From NCBI RefSeq assembly GCF_016634425.1, contig NZ_JAEPES010000004.1, positions 348,925 through 412,924 on the forward strand: a DNA stretch of 64,000 nucleotides, in the 5' to 3' direction. The notes under the pieces were generated by a model. The model worked only from the letters and a program-made list of their open reading frames with translations, was not told the origin of the DNA and ran no database searches. A program made the translations under genes and the position numbers. The DNA comes from Lacisediminihabitans changchengi (GTDB lineage: Bacteria; Actinomycetota; Actinomycetes; Actinomycetales; Microbacteriaceae). Below, piece by piece: positions 35,000 through 43,970 of this stretch (the first letter of the stretch is position 1; every line of letters begins with the position of its first letter).

Positions 35000-36396
35000 C
35001 CCTCCTGGACTCACCCCGCAGCGCACCACCGGCACCGACGCCGGGAACACGGCTGGTCGACCTGTTCGAGTACGGTCTCGACGCCCCGATCTGCCTCACC
35101 TGGGAACTCACCTACGCGTGCAACCTCTCCTGCGTTCACTGCCTGTCGAGCTCCGGACGGCGCGATCCGCGCGAACTGACCACCGATGAGGCCAAGGCCG
35201 TCATCGACGAGTTCGAACGGATGCAGGTCTTCTATGTGAACATCGGCGGCGGCGAGCCGACGGTGCGCCCCGATTTCTGGGAGCTGCTCGACTACGCCAC
35301 GGATCATCACGTCGGGGTGAAGTTCTCGACCAACGGCATCAAGATCACCCCGGAGATCGCTCGACGCATCGCCGCCAACGACTACCTCGACGTGCAGATC
35401 TCGCTCGACGGTGCGACCGCAGAGGTCAACGACTACATCCGCGGCCCCAAGTCATACGACACGGCGCTTCGAGCGCTGCAGAACCTGTACGACGCCGGCA
35501 TGAAGAACTACAAGATCTCGGTGGTCTGCACCCGCCAGAACATCCCCCAGCTCGACGACTTCAAGGAGATCGCCGACCGTTTCGGCGCACAGCTGCGCCT
35601 CACCCGCCTGCGTCCGTCAGGGCGGGGAGCGGATGTCTGGGACGAACTGCACCCCACCCACGAGCAGCAGCGCGAACTCTACGACTGGCTGGTGAAGAAC
35701 GGCGAGGGCGTGCTGACCGGTGATTCCTTCTTCCACCTCTCCGCCTTCGGGGATGCCCTGCCCGGCCTGAATCTGTGCGGCGCGGGTCGCGTGGTCTGCC
35801 TGATCGATCCGGTCGGTGACGTGTATGCCTGCCCCTTCGCCATCCATGAGGAGTTCCTCGCCGGAAACGTCCGCTCCGAGGGCGGTTTTCAGGAGGTCTG
35901 GCAGCACTCCGAACTGTTCCTACGCTTGCGCGAACCGCAGTCGGGCGGGGCCTGCGCCTCGTGCAACTTCTTCGACACCTGCAAGGGCGGATGCATGGCC
36001 GCCAAGTTCTTCACCGGCCTCCCCCTCGACGGCCCCGACCCGGAATGCGTCCAGGGCTACGGCGAGGAGCTGCTCAAAAGCCGCAAGGAGAAAGACGGCG
36101 GGCCGGTTCTGCCCACCTCCGCAATCGTCGATCACTCGCACCGCACGACGAGGAAGGTGCGCGAGGGCATGGGGCCGGTGCAGCTCACTCTGAGCAGGCG
36201 CTCCGGGATCGCGCCCACCGGCGTCAACGCCGACTGTGAACCCGACCCGCTGATCGGTTTCAGGCAGGCCGCACCGCCGGCATCAGCACAGCCTGCATCA
36301 CCACCGCCGGCATCCGCCAGTGCGCTCGTGGGGAAGAACTTGCTGGGACCCACTACCTCGGGCTGCGCTTGCGGTGGCGATACCTGCGCTAGCTAG
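34996..36396 (+). CDS. mftC: Mycofactocin radical SAM maturase
   Basis: 466 residues. Radical-SAM CxxxCxxC at C42, C46 and C49, GGGEPTVRPDF, and a SPASM domain with Cys clusters (CGAGRVVC, YACPF, CASCNFFDTCKGGC) for two auxiliary Fe-S clusters. It decarboxylates and cross-links the C-terminal Val-Tyr of MftA. The catalytic part ends like the mycobacterial protein (PVQLTLSRR), but about 60-65 extra residues follow: a Pro/Ala linker and a Cys-rich end (GCACGGDTCAS). Confidence 0.95.
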   Translation: MTLLDSPRSAPPAPTPGTRLVDLFEYGLDAPICLTWELTYACNLSCVHCLSSSGRRDPRELTTDEAKAVIDEFERMQVFYVNIGGGEPTVRPDFWELLDYATDHHVGVKFSTNGIKITPEIARRIAANDYLDVQISLDGATAEVNDYIRGPKSYDTALRALQNLYDAGMKNYKISVVCTRQNIPQLDDFKEIADRFGAQLRLTRLRPSGRGADVWDELHPTHEQQRELYDWLVKNGEGVLTGDSFFHLSAFGDALPGLNLCGAGRVVCLIDPVGDVYACPFAIHEEFLAGNVRSEGGFQEVWQHSELFLRLREPQSGGACASCNFFDTCKGGCMAAKFFTGLPLDGPDPECVQGYGEELLKSRKEKDGGPVLPTSAIVDHSHRTTRKVREGMGPVQLTLSRRSGIAPTGVNADCEPDPLIGFRQAAPPASAQPASPPPASASALVGKNLLGPTTSGCACGGDTCAS

Positions 36397-36408
36397 ATCT
36401 TCGAGTCA

Positions 36409-36440
36409 CCGAGAACCGCGTTTTGCCACGCGGTCCTCGG
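36409..36440 (+). terminator. Stem-loop after mftC
   Basis: CCGAGAACCGCG (36409-36420) pairs with 36429-36440 with one mismatch; 8-base loop. It sits 12 bp after the mftC stop and could terminate or attenuate transcription between mftABC and the dehydrogenases. No T-run. Confidence 0.55.
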
Positions 36441-36522
36441 GCGACCCGGGAAAAGGTTCCCACCAGAGAACCGTTCGACACACACAAGTTCGATCAACTG
36501 AATAAGAGAGAAGGAACATGCA

Positions 36523-37332
36523 ATGGGGCGTGTAGAAGGCAAGGTCGCGTTCATCACTGGAGCAGCTCGAGGACAGGGACGCAGTCACGCACTGAGGCTC
36601 GCCCAGGAGGGCGCAGACATCATCGCCGTGGATCTCTGCGACCACATTCCGAACGTCCAATACCCCTCCGCCACCGAGGCGGACCTGGCAGAGACAGTGC
36701 GCCAGGTCGAGGCGCTCGACAGACGGATCATCGCCAGCAAGGTCGACGTGCGCGATCGGGCCGCGATGAAGAAGGCGATCGACGACGGCGTCGCTCAGCT
36801 CGGCCACCTCGACATCGTGGTCGCCAATGCCGGAATCTGCGTCATCGCCGCGTGGGACGAGACCACGGAAGACATCTTCGACCAGACCATCGCGACCAAC
36901 GTGAAGGGTGTGTGGAACACCGTGAGCCTGACCGCTCCGCATCTCGTCGCGGCCGGCGGTGGATCGATGGTGCTGACCAGTTCTGCCGCCGGCATCAAGG
37001 GGCTGCCGTTCCTGAGCGCTTACGTCACGGCAAAGCACGGTGTCGTCGGAATCATGCGGTCGTACGCCACGGAGCTCGCCGAGTACAACATCCGCGTCAA
37101 CACCCTGCACCCCACCGGGGTCGACACCCCGATGGGCGACATGCCCGACAACCCATTCGGCCCCCTGCTGGAGAAGCACCCGAGCCTCGGCGGGATGCTC
37201 GCCAACCTGCTGCCGATCCAGATCACCCAGCCCGTCGATCAATCGAACGCCGTGCTGTTCCTCGCTTCGGACGAAGCCCGTTACATCACCTCGACGGAGC
37301 TGACCGTCGACGCCGGCAATACGCGGTACTGA
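36523..37332 (+). CDS. Mycofactocin-type SDR, paralogue 1
   Basis: 269-residue short-chain dehydrogenase of the carveol-dehydrogenase-like group that keeps a tightly bound NAD(H) and passes electrons to mycofactocin. Seen: [23 protein letters not shown] (nucleotide site plus the group insertion), NAG, LTSSAAG serine, YVTAK tyrosine/lysine pair. RBS AGAAGG; ATG 36523 chosen over the out-of-frame ATG at 36518. First of four tandem paralogues. Substrate unknown. Confidence 0.92.
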   Translation: MGRVEGKVAFITGAARGQGRSHALRLAQEGADIIAVDLCDHIPNVQYPSATEADLAETVRQVEALDRRIIASKVDVRDRAAMKKAIDDGVAQLGHLDIVVANAGICVIAAWDETTEDIFDQTIATNVKGVWNTVSLTAPHLVAAGGGSMVLTSSAAGIKGLPFLSAYVTAKHGVVGIMRSYATELAEYNIRVNTLHPTGVDTPMGDMPDNPFGPLLEKHPSLGGMLANLLPIQITQPVDQSNAVLFLASDEARYITSTELTVDAGNTRY

Positions 37333-37348
37333 AAAGGAGAAGAAACCC

Positions 37349-38167
37349 ATGGCAGGACAACTCGAAGGAAAAGTCGCCTTCATCACCGGCGCGGCCCGCG
37401 GTCAGGGCCGCAGCCACGCCATCCGTCTGGCCCAGGAAGGAGCCGACATCATCGCGATCGACATCGCGGCGCAGATCGACACCGTTCCCTACCCCATGGC
37501 CACCGAGGCCGACCTGGCCGAGACCGTGAAAGCGGTCGAGGCGCTCGACCGACGCATCGTGGCGTCGGTGGCAGATGTGCGCGACAAGAGTGCACTGCAG
37601 ACCGCATTCGACCAGGGCGTCGCCGCGCTGGGGTTGGTACAGATCGTCTCGGCGAACGCCGGCATCGCGCCGATGTCGCTGCACCCGTCAGCTCAGGAGT
37701 GGCAGGACGTGCTCGACGTCAACCTCACGGGTGTCTACAACACCGTCGAGGTCGCCATTGCGCAGATGATCGAGGGCGGCAAAGGCGGGTCGATCATCCT
37801 GACCAGCTCGACAGCGGGGCTTACCGGCATCGGTGGCAACACCCCCGGTGGACTCGGTTACACCGCTGCCAAACACGGGGTGGTCGGGCTGATGCGCGCG
37901 TATGCGAACTACCTTGCCCAGTTCTCCATCCGGGTCAACACGGTTCATCCGACCGGGGTGAAGACGCCGATGGTGATGAACGAGGCAATGCAGGAGTTCA
38001 TCCAGTCCGACCCCGCGATGGGCCAGGCGATGGCCAATGCCCTCCCGGTCGACATGGTCGAGCCCGTCGACATCTCCAACGCCGTGCTCTGGCTGGCGTC
38101 GGACGCGGCGCGGTACGTCACCGGAATCACGCTCCCGATCGACGCCGGTTTCGTGAACAAGCGCTGA
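37349..38167 (+). CDS. Mycofactocin-type SDR, paralogue 2
   Basis: 272 residues, same group: [27 protein letters not shown], and YTAAK. It differs from the others by an insertion just before the catalytic tyrosine ([10 protein letters not shown]), so its active-site mouth should differ. AAAGGAG before the ATG; 16 bp after paralogue 1. Confidence 0.92.
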   Translation: MAGQLEGKVAFITGAARGQGRSHAIRLAQEGADIIAIDIAAQIDTVPYPMATEADLAETVKAVEALDRRIVASVADVRDKSALQTAFDQGVAALGLVQIVSANAGIAPMSLHPSAQEWQDVLDVNLTGVYNTVEVAIAQMIEGGKGGSIILTSSTAGLTGIGGNTPGGLGYTAAKHGVVGLMRAYANYLAQFSIRVNTVHPTGVKTPMVMNEAMQEFIQSDPAMGQAMANALPVDMVEPVDISNAVLWLASDAARYVTGITLPIDAGFVNKR

Positions 38168-38229
38168 TCGATCAGCGCTGCTCGAACCATCGGTGCAGCG
38201 CGAACAATAGATAGAGAGAAGAAAGCATC

Positions 38230-39063
38230 ATGGGAAGACTAGAAGGCAAGGTTGCCTTCATCACCGGGGCCGCCCGCGGCCAGGGGCGCAGCCATGCGGT
38301 GAGGATGGCGCAAGAGGGCGCAGACATCATCGCGATCGACATCGAAGATCAAATGGGAACCGTTCCATACGACATGGCAACGCCTGCGGACATGGCCGAG
38401 ACCGTCAGACAGATTGAAGCCCTCGACCGCCGCATCATCGCCTCGAAAGCGGATGTTCGCGACTTCGACGCGGTGAAGGCCGCGCTGGATGACGGCGTCG
38501 CCCAGCTCGGAAAGCTCGACATCGTCTCGGCCAACGCTGGAATCTTCAGCTTCGGCACGATGGAGGAGCTCACCGACCTTGAGTGGGACGAGCTGCAGGA
38601 TGTGAACCTCAAGGGCGTCTGGCACACGGCCAAAGCCGCGATCCCCCACCTCCGAGCAAATGGCGGCGGGGCGATGATCCTCACCAGCTCATCGGCGGGT
38701 GTGAAGGCCGTGCCCAACATCGGTCACTACGTCGCCGCGAAGCACGGCGTCATCGGATTGATGAAGACCCTGGCGCTCGAGCTCGCAGGAGACATGATCA
38801 GGGTCAATACCGTCAACCCGACGAGCGTCGACACGGACATGATCCAGAACGCGGCGACGGCCGCGCTCTTCGCGCCCGACCTGCCGGTGGAGGAGCGCAC
38901 CCGGGAGGTGCTCGGCGAGAGATTCAAGACGATGAACGCCATACCGATCCCCTGGGTCGAGGCCGTCGACATCTCGAACGCGGTGCTCTTCCTTGCCTCA
39001 GACGAGGCGCGGTACATCACGGGGGTCGTCTTCCCCATCGACGCCGGACAGTTGGTGAAGTGA
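38230..39063 (+). CDS. Mycofactocin-type SDR, paralogue 3
   Basis: 277 residues: [32 protein letters not shown], and an extended substrate loop with ALFAPDLPVEERT. Closest to paralogue 4, which suggests the last two arose from the latest duplication. The gap of 62 bp before it is larger than between other members. Confidence 0.92.
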   Translation: MGRLEGKVAFITGAARGQGRSHAVRMAQEGADIIAIDIEDQMGTVPYDMATPADMAETVRQIEALDRRIIASKADVRDFDAVKAALDDGVAQLGKLDIVSANAGIFSFGTMEELTDLEWDELQDVNLKGVWHTAKAAIPHLRANGGGAMILTSSSAGVKAVPNIGHYVAAKHGVIGLMKTLALELAGDMIRVNTVNPTSVDTDMIQNAATAALFAPDLPVEERTREVLGERFKTMNAIPIPWVEAVDISNAVLFLASDEARYITGVVFPIDAGQLVK

Positions 39064-39065
39064 TC

Positions 39066-39899
39066 ATGGGACGGGTAGAAGGCAAGGTCGCGTTCGTTTC
39101 CGGCGCTGCTCGCGGGCAGGGACGCAGCCACGCGCTGCGGCTCGCCCAGGAGGGCGCCGACATCATCGCTATCGACATCGAAGGCCAGATCGACTCGGTG
39201 CCGTATCCCATGGCGACTCCGGATGACATGGCCGAGACGGTGCGGCAGGTCGAGGCACTCGATCGCCGCATCATCGCGACCAAGGCCGACGTTCGAGACT
39301 ACGACGCGGTCAAGGCCGCGGTAGACGAGGGCGTCGCTCAGCTCGGGCGGTTGGACATCGTCTCGGCGAACGCGGGCATCTTCAGCTTCGGCGAGAGCGA
39401 CAAGCTCGACGAGGAGCACTGGCAGGACATGCTCGACGTCAACCTCACCGGGGTATGGCACGTGGCGAAGGCGACCATCCCGCACCTGAAGGCTGCGGGC
39501 GGCGGCGCGATGATCCTCACGAGCTCCGACGCGGGGCTCAAGGGCATGGCGAACATCCCGCACTACGTGTCTGCCAAGCACGGTGTCGTCGGCCTGATGC
39601 GCACGCTGGCGCTCGAGTTGGCGCCGCACTTCATCCGGGTGAACACGCTGAACCCGACCACGGTGAATACGGACATGATCAAGAACGCGGCGACCTACGC
39701 CCTGTTCGCGCCCGATCTGCCCACCGAGGAGCAGACGCTGGAGAACATCCAGCCGCGCTTCACCGCGATGAATGCGATGCCGATCCCGTGGGTGGAGCCG
39801 CTCGACATCTCGAACGCCCTGTTGTTCCTCGCCTCGGACGAAGCGCGCTACGTCACCGGCGTCGCACTCCCGGTCGACGCGGGCTGGCTGCTCAAGTAG
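39066..39899 (+). CDS. Mycofactocin-type SDR, paralogue 4
   Basis: 277 residues: [27 protein letters not shown] (Ser kept, next residue Asp), YVSAK, and a loop with ALFAPDLPTEEQT like paralogue 3. Starts 2 bp after paralogue 3, no own promoter. The larger open frame starting at 38583 is an artefact of reading into paralogue 3. Confidence 0.92.
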   Translation: MGRVEGKVAFVSGAARGQGRSHALRLAQEGADIIAIDIEGQIDSVPYPMATPDDMAETVRQVEALDRRIIATKADVRDYDAVKAAVDEGVAQLGRLDIVSANAGIFSFGESDKLDEEHWQDMLDVNLTGVWHVAKATIPHLKAAGGGAMILTSSDAGLKGMANIPHYVSAKHGVVGLMRTLALELAPHFIRVNTLNPTTVNTDMIKNAATYALFAPDLPTEEQTLENIQPRFTAMNAMPIPWVEPLDISNALLFLASDEARYVTGVALPVDAGWLLK

Positions 39900-39930
39900 C
39901 GCGGGCACCGAAGTATCGGAACACCCACTG

Positions 39931-39956
39931 GTGGGGGCGGCCATCGCCGTCCCCAC
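39931..39956 (+). terminator. GC-rich stem-loop between SDR4 and moxR
   Basis: GTGGGGGCGGC (39931-39941) and GCCGTCCCCAC (39946-39956) form an 11-bp stem with one G-T pair and a 4-base loop. Strong stem without T-run. It may reduce read-through from the dehydrogenase genes into moxR. Confidence 0.6.
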
Positions 39957-39989
39957 CTCACCCGAGCGACTCAGAAGAAGGAAGCACCC

Positions 39990-40916
39990 ATGGCACAGCT
40001 CGCGCACGCCGCCACCGACATCATCGCGACGCGCGATCGCATCGCCGCACACATCGTCGGCCGTGAGCGCGAGCTGGAACTCACCCTGGCCGCCGTCGCC
40101 GCCGGCCGCGACATGCTGCTCGAGGGTCCCCCAGGAACCAGCAAGACGACGATGCTGAAGGCGATCACCGAGGAGTGGGGAATCCCGCTGTTCTTCGTCG
40201 AGGGCAACGCCGATCTCACGCCGGCCAAGCTGGTCGGCCACAACAATCCGGCGCGCGTGCTTAGGGAAGACTACAGCGCCGACAACTTCGTGCCTGGGCC
40301 GCTGGTACAGGCCATGGAGGCGGGTGGATTTCTCTACATCGAGGAGTTCAATCGCGCACCGGAAGACACGCTCAACACCCTTCTGACCGCGATGGCCGAC
40401 CGCTCGATCACCGTGCCCCGGGTCGGCACCTTCGTCGCGCTCGCGACATTCCGGGTGATCGCCTCGATGAATCCGTACGACAACGTCGGCACCACCAGAC
40501 TCTCGACGAGCGTCAGCGACCGCCTCAACCGCTTGGCCGTCGAGTATCAGGACGCCCCAGCCGAGCGCGGCATCGTCGAACTCCGCACCGCGGCGGCCGG
40601 CGCCCTCGGCGAGCGCCTGGTGGCGGATGCCGTGGCCGTCACACGCGCGACGCGCGAGCACGCAGACATCCGGCAGGGCAGCAGCGTGCGCGGGGCCATC
40701 GATTCGGTGCTGGTGGCCGGTCAGCTCGCACTGCTGCGCGGCCTGGACGGTCCGACAGACCGCGACTACCCCGAACTGTTCTTCGACGCGATGATCGTCG
40801 CGTTGTCCGGCCGCATCCACCTGGACGAGGCCGCGGCGACCACGCCGGAACTCGTGCTGAGGGAGATTTGGGAGGACCGCTTCATCCTGGATCCGGCGAC
40901 GGCCGAGCCCGGCTGA
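39990..40916 (+). CDS. MoxR-family AAA+ ATPase in the mft locus
   Basis: 308 residues. Walker A GPPGTSKT (46-53), Walker B FLYIEEFN (~111), sensor-1 region VIASMNPYD, arginine region SDRLNR. MoxR ATPases work with a VWA partner as chaperones, best known in insertion of metal or cofactor into dehydrogenases (CoxD/CoxE, ChlI/ChlD). Here the VWA partner is the next gene. Location between four mycofactocin dehydrogenases and mftD suggests a role in assembling a mycofactocin enzyme (inference). RBS GAAGGAAG. Confidence 0.9.
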   Translation: MAQLAHAATDIIATRDRIAAHIVGRERELELTLAAVAAGRDMLLEGPPGTSKTTMLKAITEEWGIPLFFVEGNADLTPAKLVGHNNPARVLREDYSADNFVPGPLVQAMEAGGFLYIEEFNRAPEDTLNTLLTAMADRSITVPRVGTFVALATFRVIASMNPYDNVGTTRLSTSVSDRLNRLAVEYQDAPAERGIVELRTAAAGALGERLVADAVAVTRATREHADIRQGSSVRGAIDSVLVAGQLALLRGLDGPTDRDYPELFFDAMIVALSGRIHLDEAAATTPELVLREIWEDRFILDPATAEPG

Positions 40917-41012
40917 AGGGAGGTCGAGGCGGACTCGCCCATCCAGCGCAAGAGCGAGAAGGCGCGCGCTCCGCTGCGACGCACGCCCAAGACCCTCGAG
41001 GAAGAACCCACG

Positions 41013-41891
41013 GTGTTCGAGCCGTCGGCGGGCAGCGGCGGAATGGTGCTGCAGCCGAAGGGCGAGAAGCGCGGCACTCCGGGCAAGCCCCCGCCAGGGA
41101 CGATGGCCACCGGGATGACCGACGAGGATGCCTCGCTGGTGCCCGGCGACCTCGACGCCGTGCCGGCCGATCCGCTCGTGCGCGCCAAGGCGACCGAGAT
41201 CATGGCGCGGCTGGCCATCCCTCGGCCGCGCACCGACCGCTCCGCGCGGCGCGGTTCGGGAACACTCGCCAGCATGCGATACAGCTACGGGTCCGACGAG
41301 ATCGACCTCGACCGCACACTCGAGGTGCTGGCCGAGAAGCCGTTCCCCGACGACGAAGACATCATCGTTCGCGATCGAGTGCGCACCCGTCGGGCGGTGG
41401 TGCTCGCGGTAGACGTGTCCGGGTCGATGAAGGGCGAGCGGATGCAGAGCGCGGCCGCCACGGTCGGCGCGCTCTCCGCCGAACTGCAGCGCGATGCTCT
41501 CGGGGTGATCGCCTTCTGGTCGGATGCCGCCGTGCTGCTCGATCTGGGCCGACCGATTCGCCCCCTCGATCTGCTCGACACCATGCTGCAGATGCCCGCC
41601 CGGGGGCTGACGAACGTCTCATTCCCGCTGGAGTTGGCGGCGCAGCAGCTGTCACGGGTCCCCGCTCGCGATGCGCGCGTGATCCTGCTCTCCGACTGCG
41701 TGCACAACGCGGGCCCCGATCCCCGAATCGCCGCTGCACGGTTGCCACGGCTCGACGTGCTGATCGACGTGAGCGGCGAGAAAGACATCGAGCTGGGGCG
41801 CGAGCTCGCGGCCAGCGGGCACGGAACAGCGCAACTCATTCGCACCTATCGGGATGTGGCGCCCGCCCTGAGTGCGCTGTTCATCACCTGA
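41013..41891 (+). CDS. VWA-domain protein with complete MIDAS, MoxR partner
   Basis: 292 residues from GTG 41013, which has GAGGAAG 8 nt upstream. Residues 1-85 are polar and flexible; ~125-290 form a von Willebrand A domain with DVSGSM (D134, S136, S138), the TNVS threonine (~202) and LLSDCVHN aspartate (~230), so Mg2+ can bind. Same reading frame as moxR, separated by one TGA and 32 sense codons with no start codon. A strong AAGGGAGGT sits on the moxR stop with no ATG, GTG or TTG after it. Confidence 0.85.
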   Translation: MFEPSAGSGGMVLQPKGEKRGTPGKPPPGTMATGMTDEDASLVPGDLDAVPADPLVRAKATEIMARLAIPRPRTDRSARRGSGTLASMRYSYGSDEIDLDRTLEVLAEKPFPDDEDIIVRDRVRTRRAVVLAVDVSGSMKGERMQSAAATVGALSAELQRDALGVIAFWSDAAVLLDLGRPIRPLDLLDTMLQMPARGLTNVSFPLELAAQQLSRVPARDARVILLSDCVHNAGPDPRIAAARLPRLDVLIDVSGEKDIELGRELAASGHGTAQLIRTYRDVAPALSALFIT

Positions 41892-41897
41892 TACCCC

Positions 41898-41929
41898 TTG
41901 ATATGACACTGGGTGCCATTAGTCTGAAG
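41898..41929 (+). promoter_or_regulatory. mftD promoter with second candidate MftR operator
   Basis: TTGATA (41898-41903), 16 bp, TAGTCT (41920-41925). The stretch 41907-41929 repeats the motif found before mftA (19 of 23 identical), so mftDEF can be transcribed on its own under the same regulator. No TGTGA-N6-TCACA site is present here. Confidence 0.65.
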
Positions 41930-41951
41930 AGAGAGAACAGAGGAGTTCATC

Positions 41952-43256
41952 ATGGCCAGGAATGCGTGGTTCGAGACGGTAGCCGAGGCGCAGCGTCGCG
42001 CGAAGAAGCGGCTGCCGTCATCCGTCTACGGAGCGCTCGTCGCCGGTTCCGAGCGCGGGTTGACCATCGACGACAACATGGGCGCCTTCGCCGAGCTGCA
42101 GTTCGCGCCCCACGTGGCCGGGCACAAGGCAGAGCGGGACCTGTCGACCACGGTCATGGGCATCCCGATCTCATTCCCGGTGATCATCTCCCCCACCGGC
42201 GTGCAGGCGGTGCACCCGGAAGGCGAGGTGGCGGTCTCCCGTGCCGCCAACAACCGCGGCACCATCATGGGCCTCAGCTCGTTCGCCTCAAAACCGGTCG
42301 AAGAGGTCACCGCAGCGAACCCGAACACGTTCTTTCAGATGTACTGGAGCGGCACCCGCGATGCCATGGTGCAGCGGATGGAACGTGCTCGCGCCGCCGG
42401 AGCGAAGGGCCTGATCTCGACCCTCGACTGGTCGTTCTCCAACGGACGCGATTGGGGCAGCCCGCAGATTCCCGAGAAGGTGAACCTCAAGGCGATCTGG
42501 GACCTCGCACCGAACGTGCTGCCGCACCCGAAGTGGCTCTGGACCTTCGCCAAGACCGGCCGCATCCCCGACCTGACCGCGCCGAACCTCACGCCCCCCG
42601 GCGGTGAGGCTCCGACCTTCTTCGGCGCATATTACGAATGGATGCAGACCCCTCCTCCCACCTGGGAAGACATCGCCTGGCTGCGCGAGGCCTGGGGCGG
42701 TCCCTTCATGCTCAAGGGCGTCACCCGTCTCGACGACGCCCGCCGTGCGGTCGACGCCGGCGTTACGGCGATCTCGGTCTCCAACCACGGCGGCAACAAC
42801 CTCGACTCCACGCCGGCGACCATCAGGATGCTGTCATCCGTCGCCCATGAGGTGGGCGACGAGATCGAGGTCGTGCTCGACGGCGGCATTCGCCGCGGCA
42901 GCGATGTGGCGAAGGCGTTGGCACTCGGAGCCCGTGCCGTGATGATCGGTCGCGCTTATCTGTGGGGCCTCGCCGCGAACGGCCAGGCTGGCGTCGAGAA
43001 CGTGCTGGACATCCTGCGTGGCGGGCTGGACTCGGCGATACTCGGCCTCGGACACTCGTCGATCCACGAGCTGTCGCCGAATGACTTCTACATTCCGCCG
43101 ACGTTCCAGCGCACCCTGGGCGCCAACCCGCCTGCGCGCACCGCGAGCGAGGCGAGCGAGGCGACCGGCGAGAGCGCTCCGGCCGCGACGACCCTGCCTC
43201 CGGTGCCCGAGCGGCGCGCGCGAGTCGCCCCGAAGGCGACGGCGGCCGCCAGCTAG
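41952..43256 (+). CDS. mftD: Premycofactocin synthase, FMN-dependent
   Basis: 434 residues, alpha-hydroxy-acid-dehydrogenase fold. Seen: PVIISPTGVQAVHPEGE, MLKGV lysine, SNHGGNNLDSTPAT (catalytic His), VVLDGGIRRGSDVAKALALGA. It oxidatively deaminates AHDP to premycofactocin, the redox-active core. The last ~40 residues are a low-complexity Ala/Glu/Arg tail. Separated from mftC by the SDR/MoxR/VWA block. Confidence 0.94.
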   Translation: MARNAWFETVAEAQRRAKKRLPSSVYGALVAGSERGLTIDDNMGAFAELQFAPHVAGHKAERDLSTTVMGIPISFPVIISPTGVQAVHPEGEVAVSRAANNRGTIMGLSSFASKPVEEVTAANPNTFFQMYWSGTRDAMVQRMERARAAGAKGLISTLDWSFSNGRDWGSPQIPEKVNLKAIWDLAPNVLPHPKWLWTFAKTGRIPDLTAPNLTPPGGEAPTFFGAYYEWMQTPPPTWEDIAWLREAWGGPFMLKGVTRLDDARRAVDAGVTAISVSNHGGNNLDSTPATIRMLSSVAHEVGDEIEVVLDGGIRRGSDVAKALALGARAVMIGRAYLWGLAANGQAGVENVLDILRGGLDSAILGLGHSSIHELSPNDFYIPPTFQRTLGANPPARTASEASEATGESAPAATTLPPVPERRARVAPKATAAAS

Positions 43257-43265
43257 CCTGAGCGA

Positions 43266-43970
43266 ATGATCCACGAGTTGGCGACGGGAGCGTGGCCGGG
43301 ATTCGAGGGTGCGCCGCTGCTGCTCGTCCCCCTCGGCTCCACCGAGCAGCACGGCCCTCACCTCCCCTTCGACACCGACGCGGTGATCGCGACCGCGGTC
43401 GCGCGGGGCCTCGTGGAGCGGCTGGCGGGTGACGCCGTCATCGCCCCGACCCTGAATTACGGCTCCAGCGGGGAGCATCAGGGCTTTCCCGGCACCGCCT
43501 CGATCGGGCAGGAGGCGCTGCGCTCGCTGCTCATCGAGCTAGTGCGGTCGGTCGACGCATGGGCGGGGAGCGTGATCTTCGTCAATGGGCACGGGGGCAA
43601 CATCCGCCCCCTCTCGACTGCCGTGACCGAGCTGATCGCCGAGCAGCACTCGGTGGCCTGGCTGCCCTGCGCCGTGCGCGGAGGCGATGCCCATGCCGGG
43701 CGCACCGAGACCTCCCTGATGCTGCACCTCGCCCCACAGACGGTTCGCCTCGAGCACGCCGAGCCCGGAAACACCGCCCCGCTGAGCGAGCTCACCGACC
43801 TCGCGACCGGGGGGCTGATCGCGGTCACGGCCAACGGCATCCTCGGGGATCCGACCGGAGCCACGGCGGCCGAAGGCGCGGAGCTGCTCGAGGCCATGAT
43901 CGCCGGGGCCGCCCGCCGGGTCGCCGCCTGCTCGCTCGACGCCCGTGGCTGCCTGAGGGACGCCGAGTGA
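43266..43970 (+). CDS. mftE: Mycofactocin peptidase, creatininase family
   Basis: 234 residues. Metal-binding motifs LGSTEQHGPHLPFDTD and NGHGGNIRPL as in creatinine amidohydrolases. It cuts the modified Val-Tyr end off MftA to release AHDP. Starts 9 bp after mftD and overlaps mftF by 4 bp. Confidence 0.93.
   Translation: MIHELATGAWPGFEGAPLLLVPLGSTEQHGPHLPFDTDAVIATAVARGLVERLAGDAVIAPTLNYGSSGEHQGFPGTASIGQEALRSLLIELVRSVDAWAGSVIFVNGHGGNIRPLSTAVTELIAEQHSVAWLPCAVRGGDAHAGRTETSLMLHLAPQTVRLEHAEPGNTAPLSELTDLATGGLIAVTANGILGDPTGATAAEGAELLEAMIAGAARRVAACSLDARGCLRDAE

Noticed and set aside
38727..40820. 697-residue minus-strand frame across SDR3, SDR4 and moxR
   Set aside because: Spans three well-supported genes in opposite orientation and has shadow-like composition.
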